A DNA stretch of 64,000 bases. Source: Halorarius halobius. GTDB taxonomy: Archaea; Halobacteriota; Halobacteria; Halobacteriales; Haloarculaceae. The stretch lies in assembly GCF_024298865.1 (NCBI RefSeq), contig NZ_CP101161.1, forward strand, positions 3,059,227-3,123,226, in the 5' to 3' direction. A program made the translations under genes and the position numbers. Below are positions 60,647 through 64,000 of this stretch, piece after piece. The notes beneath the pieces were generated by a model. That model saw only the letters and a program-made list of their open reading frames with translations, was not told the origin of the DNA and searched no databases. Positions within the stretch are counted from its first letter, which is position 1, and each line of letters starts with the position of its first letter.

Positions 60647-63600
60647 ATGCGAAACACAGCCACAGATTCGACCGAGGTACTGACGGTAGTGGTGGTTGCG
60701 GCCGCACTCGTGGTGAGTGCGGCGTTCGCCGGCGTGGGGTTCGGCGCGGCGACGACGACCAACGCGGCCGTGAACACGACGACGACGCCGACGGGCACAC
60801 CGACTCCGACGGCAGACCAGACACCAACGGGTACGCCAACGCCCACCGACACACCAACGGGTACGCCAACGCCCACCGACACACCAACATCGACACCAGA
60901 CCAGACGCCGACGCCGGATTCGACGCCGATACCGAACGAGACGGCAACGCCGACACCGACGCCGGATGCGACACCGACCCCTACGTCTGGCGGTGGTGGG
61001 GGTGGTAGCGCCGGACCGCTCGGCCTCGCTCACGACGACACCGTCTCCACGACCGGCGGCTTCGAGAACCGGGGTTCGACCCGCGAACCGCGGGTCACGT
61101 TCAACCGGTCCGTCGTCATCGAGGGGACGGGCGACGACGGGTTCGTCATCGAGAACGCCGACACCGGGTCGGTAGTTCAGGTAATTCCGGAACAGCGCAT
61201 CAACGTCTCCGCGACGACGGCGCTCGAACTGGAGGTCGTGACGGGCAACGGCACCGCCGACACCGCGCCCAGTATCGAGCGCGAGGAGAACGGCACGAGC
61301 ACCGACATCCCGGCGGCGATAAACGGGAGTTTCGCGACGTTTGCCGAGCCGTATTCGAATCTGACGGTGACGTTCGTCAAGAACGGAACGCCCGTCGCGT
61401 CCACCGGGAACGCGGCGATCCACCCGGTCGACTACCGGGGGGCTTTCCAGCAGAACTCGACCGAGGGGACCGTCCTCGTGTCGGTCGGCCGCGACGGCCT
61501 CCCGAAGCAGTCGATGGTCCAGTACTCGGTGTTCACCCACAACGTCAGCGCCGAACTGTCGTACAACGCGACGGTCGACGCGTTCCGGGGGACGCTCGAC
61601 GTGTCGTCGCTGGCCAACGACACCTACGAGGCCGGGGCGTTCTTCACCCACCCCGAAGACGGGTTCTACTTCGGGTCGACCCGTCCGCTCGAGGTCAACG
61701 GCACCAGCTCCCCGAGCCCGACCGACAACGCGACGGTGTCCATCCGCAACCAGACGACCGACGGCACCTCGCTGGTCGTCGAATCGACGACCGTGCCCGC
61801 GGGCGGGTTCGTCGTGATTCACGACACCTCCCTACTGCAGGGTGAGACGTTCGATTCCGTCCGGGGCGCGTCCGACTACCTGACGGCGGGGAGTCACACG
61901 AACGTGACGGTGCGACTGGACGACCCGATGTCGGCGAACCAGACGGTGCTGGCCATGCCGCACCGCGACACCGACGACGACCAACGGTACGACTTCGTCA
62001 GGACCGACGGCGCCGATGACGGCCCGTACACCGACAGTGCGGGGAACGTCGTGGTCGACTCCGCGTCGGCCACGGTCGACCTCTCGAACGAACCGGGCGC
62101 CGTCTCGGTCCAACTGACGCCGGCCGCCCAGCAGTTCGAGGTCGGCGACACCGTCGCCTACCGCGTCGAGGTGCTGAACGCCAGCGCCGGCGTGGGTGCG
62201 TACAACATCACGGTGGCGCCGACGAACGGCCCGCCGGTCGAACTGGTCGACGTGCGGTTCCCCGACGCCGACCACACGTCGGCAGAGCTGACCCCCAACG
62301 GGCTCCAGCTCAGGGCCGCGGGGCTCGACCGGCCGGTGGAGGCGTTCGACCGCTCGACGGTCGCCACCATCGTGGTGCGGGGTAACGACACCGGCACCGG
62401 CACGTTCGAGCCGACGGTCGAGACAGTCGCCGACGAGCGCGGGCTCGAGTACGGCGTCAACGAGGTGTCCGGCGGCGAGTTCGACGTGACGCGGCCGAGC
62501 CTCTCGCTGTCGTTGACCGTCGAGAAGGAGGAGACGCCGCTGGGCGGGGAGAACTCCTATCTCCTCGTCGCGGAGAACGTCACCGGCGGCGTCGGTGCGG
62601 TGAACGTGACGTTCACGGTCGAGAACGCCACCGTCGCGGACGTCATCGGCGGCAACGTCACGGGCTCGCCCGACAACCTGACGCGGACGAACGGGACGGC
62701 CAACGGCGTCGAGACGTTCACCATCCGCGCCGACGGGATGAGTACGCCCGACAACGGGACGTTCGGCATCGCGGGCGTGACCCTCGAAGGCGCGGAGCCA
62801 GGGAGCACGTCGCTGACCGCCGAAGCTACGAGCGTCACACGCGAGGACGGTCTCGCGTACGCGGTGACGAACGCGCCGAGCGCGCCGGTCGTGGTTCCCT
62901 CGCCGGCCGTCGAGGTGGGCGTCCTCCCCGAGGGCACGAGCGCCCAGCCGGGCGAGACGTTCACCGTCGACATCGCCACGAACACGAACTCGCTGGGGGT
63001 GTACGGCGAGGAGTTCACCCTCGCGTTCAACGAGTCGCTGTTGAACGCCACCGACGTGAGCAAGGGGCCGTTCCTCGGGAGCGACGGCGCGACGACCACG
63101 GCGTACGGCACCGGTATCGACAACCGCAACGGGACGCTGAACTTCGGCGTCTCTCGGCAGAACACCCAGGAACCCATCTCCGGGACTGGCGTCGTCGCAA
63201 CGGTCACGTTCCGCGTCGACGCGAACGCGACCCGCGGCGTCACCTCGCCGCTGGCGCTCACCACTGTCAAGGTGTCCGACGAGGAGGCCAACGAACTGGA
63301 TACGACGGCGTACGACGCGTCCGTGTTGGTGCCCGAGAGCCTGCCGCCGGAGTTGGCGGCCACGCTCGTCTCGACGGTGCCCAACGAGGGCCAGCCGGTC
63401 GTCGTCGACACCGTAGCGAACGACTCCGACGGCGTGGTCAGCAACGTGACCCTGGAGTCGGCCGATGGCTCCGTCATCACCAACGCCACCTGTGGCTCGG
63501 CCTCCTGTGAACCGACGCTCCGGGCGACGCCGAGATTCTCGACGTGGAACGGCAGTGCCTACGTCAATGCGACGGTGGTGGCCGTCGCCACGGACGACCG

Positions 63601-63844
63601 TGGCGCGGAAGCCAGCGTCACGCTGGAGTTCCCGGTGTACACCGCCGGTGACGCCAACGGCGACGGGGTGGTCGACATCTTCGACGCCACGGAGGTGGGG
63701 ACCTCGTGGAACACCCAGCGCGGCGACCCCGGCTACTCGGACGCGGCCGACCAGAACAACGACGGGGTGGTCGACATCTTCGACGCGACCATCCTCGGGA
63801 CGAACTGGAACGACCAGGCGACAACCAACAGCAGCAGTAGCTAA
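60647..63844 (+). CDS. exported multi-domain cohesin/dockerin surface protein
   Basis: A 1065-residue protein. A hydrophobic N-terminus (about 12-33) directs export; a Thr/Pro-rich linker (about 48-115) follows. Domains: unknown beta domain (about 120-360); a DUF7282-like domain (about 363-476; VESTTVPAGGFVVIHD); two cohesin-like modules (about 485-615 and 620-752); a clear cohesin (about 755-893; GETFTVDIATN, FLGSDG, GTGVVATVTFRV); an Ig-like domain (about 895-1000); and a C-terminal dockerin (about 1001-1060; GDANGDGVVDIFDATEVG and DQNNDGVVDIFDATILG). It probably scaffolds dockerin proteins, including the upstream SBP. No C-terminal anchor is visible. Confidence 0.9.
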   Translation: MRNTATDSTEVLTVVVVAAALVVSAAFAGVGFGAATTTNAAVNTTTTPTGTPTPTADQTPTGTPTPTDTPTGTPTPTDTPTSTPDQTPTPDSTPIPNETATPTPTPDATPTPTSGGGGGGSAGPLGLAHDDTVSTTGGFENRGSTREPRVTFNRSVVIEGTGDDGFVIENADTGSVVQVIPEQRINVSATTALELEVVTGNGTADTAPSIEREENGTSTDIPAAINGSFATFAEPYSNLTVTFVKNGTPVASTGNAAIHPVDYRGAFQQNSTEGTVLVSVGRDGLPKQSMVQYSVFTHNVSAELSYNATVDAFRGTLDVSSLANDTYEAGAFFTHPEDGFYFGSTRPLEVNGTSSPSPTDNATVSIRNQTTDGTSLVVESTTVPAGGFVVIHDTSLLQGETFDSVRGASDYLTAGSHTNVTVRLDDPMSANQTVLAMPHRDTDDDQRYDFVRTDGADDGPYTDSAGNVVVDSASATVDLSNEPGAVSVQLTPAAQQFEVGDTVAYRVEVLNASAGVGAYNITVAPTNGPPVELVDVRFPDADHTSAELTPNGLQLRAAGLDRPVEAFDRSTVATIVVRGNDTGTGTFEPTVETVADERGLEYGVNEVSGGEFDVTRPSLSLSLTVEKEETPLGGENSYLLVAENVTGGVGAVNVTFTVENATVADVIGGNVTGSPDNLTRTNGTANGVETFTIRADGMSTPDNGTFGIAGVTLEGAEPGSTSLTAEATSVTREDGLAYAVTNAPSAPVVVPSPAVEVGVLPEGTSAQPGETFTVDIATNTNSLGVYGEEFTLAFNESLLNATDVSKGPFLGSDGATTTAYGTGIDNRNGTLNFGVSRQNTQEPISGTGVVATVTFRVDANATRGVTSPLALTTVKVSDEEANELDTTAYDASVLVPESLPPELAATLVSTVPNEGQPVVVDTVANDSDGVVSNVTLESADGSVITNATCGSASCEPTLRATPRFSTWNGSAYVNATVVAVATDDRGAEASVTLEFPVYTAGDANGDGVVDIFDATEVGTSWNTQRGDPGYSDAADQNNDGVVDIFDATILGTNWNDQATTNSSSS
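60821..60880 (+). repeat. tandem 30-bp repeat in the Thr/Pro linker
   Basis: Two exact 30-bp copies (60821-60850 and 60851-60880), each encoding TPTGTPTPTD, lie in the linker of the cohesin protein. Such repeats expand and contract by slippage. Confidence 0.85.
63661..63786 (+). repeat. near-identical duplicated segments of the dockerin
   Basis: A 27-base block (63661-63687) recurs exactly at 63760-63786, encoding the DGVVDIFDA part of both Ca-binding loops. It reflects the internal duplication of dockerin and may be under concerted evolution. Confidence 0.8.
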
Positions 63845-63846
63845 CG

Positions 63847-64000
63847 ATGAGAACACGCGCACTAACACTCACGGCGCTGGTCGTGCTCGCCGCCGTCGTC
63901 CCCTTCGTCGGGGGCGTCGCGGCGTCGAGCCACGAGGGAGAGATATCGCTCAACGACACCGAGGTAACACTGAGCGAGGGCGAGTCGGTCGTGCTCGCGG
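63847..64000 (+). CDS. exported protein, N-terminal fragment (cut by window edge)
   Basis: The first 51 codons of a gene that continues beyond the window. A Sec signal (residues 2-26; RTRALTLTALVVLAAVVPFVG) ends near VAASSHEG; a beta-rich start with NDTEV and SEGESVV follows, typical of haloarchaeal surface Ig-like domains. It starts 2 bp after the cohesin gene, so it belongs to the same operon and is probably a further surface component. Whether it carries cohesin, dockerin or a PGF-CTERM cannot be seen here. Confidence 0.75.
   Translation, partial: MRTRALTLTALVVLAAVVPFVGGVAASSHEGEISLNDTEVTLSEGESVVLA

Noticed and set aside
60821..60880. CRISPR-like repeat
   Set aside because: Only two directly adjacent copies without spacers, in frame inside a coding linker.
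61832..63868. 678-codon open frame antisense to the cohesin protein
   Set aside because: Rich in Arg/Asp/His with no domain; it is a shadow of the codon bias on the coding strand.

Overview
The window is a 64-kb chromosomal stretch of a halophilic archaeon (class Halobacteria). The evidence is very high GC, strongly acidic predicted proteins, archaeal housekeeping genes (TFB, FEN1, presenilin-type protease, two-subunit 2-oxoacid:ferredoxin oxidoreductase, halocyanin-like copper protein), Tat-lipobox exported proteins, a PGF-CTERM surface protein, and many genes with a TATA-like box about 25 bp before the start codon, as expected for leaderless transcripts. I see no tRNA, rRNA, insertion sequence, integrase or CRISPR array. 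The genus cannot be named from the sequence alone.

Layout. 1-3.9 kb: acyl-CoA metabolism (alpha/beta hydrolase, acyl-CoA dehydrogenase, R2-like ligand-binding oxidase, enoyl-CoA hydratase). 4-5.1 kb: a PGF-CTERM surface protein. 5.1-9.3 kb: a branched-chain amino-acid-type ABC importer (binding protein, two permeases, one ATPase), followed by a short-chain dehydrogenase. 10-24 kb: stress and repair genes (photolyase, superoxide dismutase, FEN1) mixed with small haloarchaeal genes, a P-loop ATPase, a presenilin-like protease, an ornithine cyclodeaminase homologue, an MFS transporter and methyl/acetyltransferases. A 343-bp gap at 15.6-16 kb holds a row of GC-rich hairpins that may be an undescribed small RNA. 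24-31.5 kb: central carbon metabolism (pyruvate kinase with ROK sugar kinase; glycerol kinase and a GlpA-like dehydrogenase transcribed divergently; fumarase). 31-44 kb: lipoproteins, an acyl-CoA synthetase, a compact TrpRS-like protein, a ZIP metal transporter, a lactonase-like metallohydrolase, an RND exporter with its surface partner, and a DICT-domain protein. 44.5-58.4 kb: 2-oxoacid:ferredoxin oxidoreductase alpha/beta, an Lrp-type regulator, methyltransferases, a DMT transporter, a halocyanin-CHRD fusion, an aldehyde dehydrogenase, TFB and an HhH-MutS ATPase.

The most unusual region is 58.4-64 kb. An AT-rich promoter with a long inverted repeat precedes a tight operon. It encodes a Tat lipoprotein solute-binding protein (family 5) with a dockerin at its C-terminus, then a 1065-residue exported protein with one clear cohesin, two cohesin-like modules and its own dockerin, then the start of a third exported protein cut by the window edge. 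This looks like a cell-surface cohesin-dockerin assembly built around solute capture rather than around cellulases.

Functional links. Acyl-CoA synthetase, acyl-CoA dehydrogenase, enoyl-CoA hydratase and the short-chain dehydrogenase could together support fatty-acid beta-oxidation. The sugar kinase, pyruvate kinase, glycerol genes, ferredoxin oxidoreductase and fumarase link sugar/glycerol use to the citric acid cycle.
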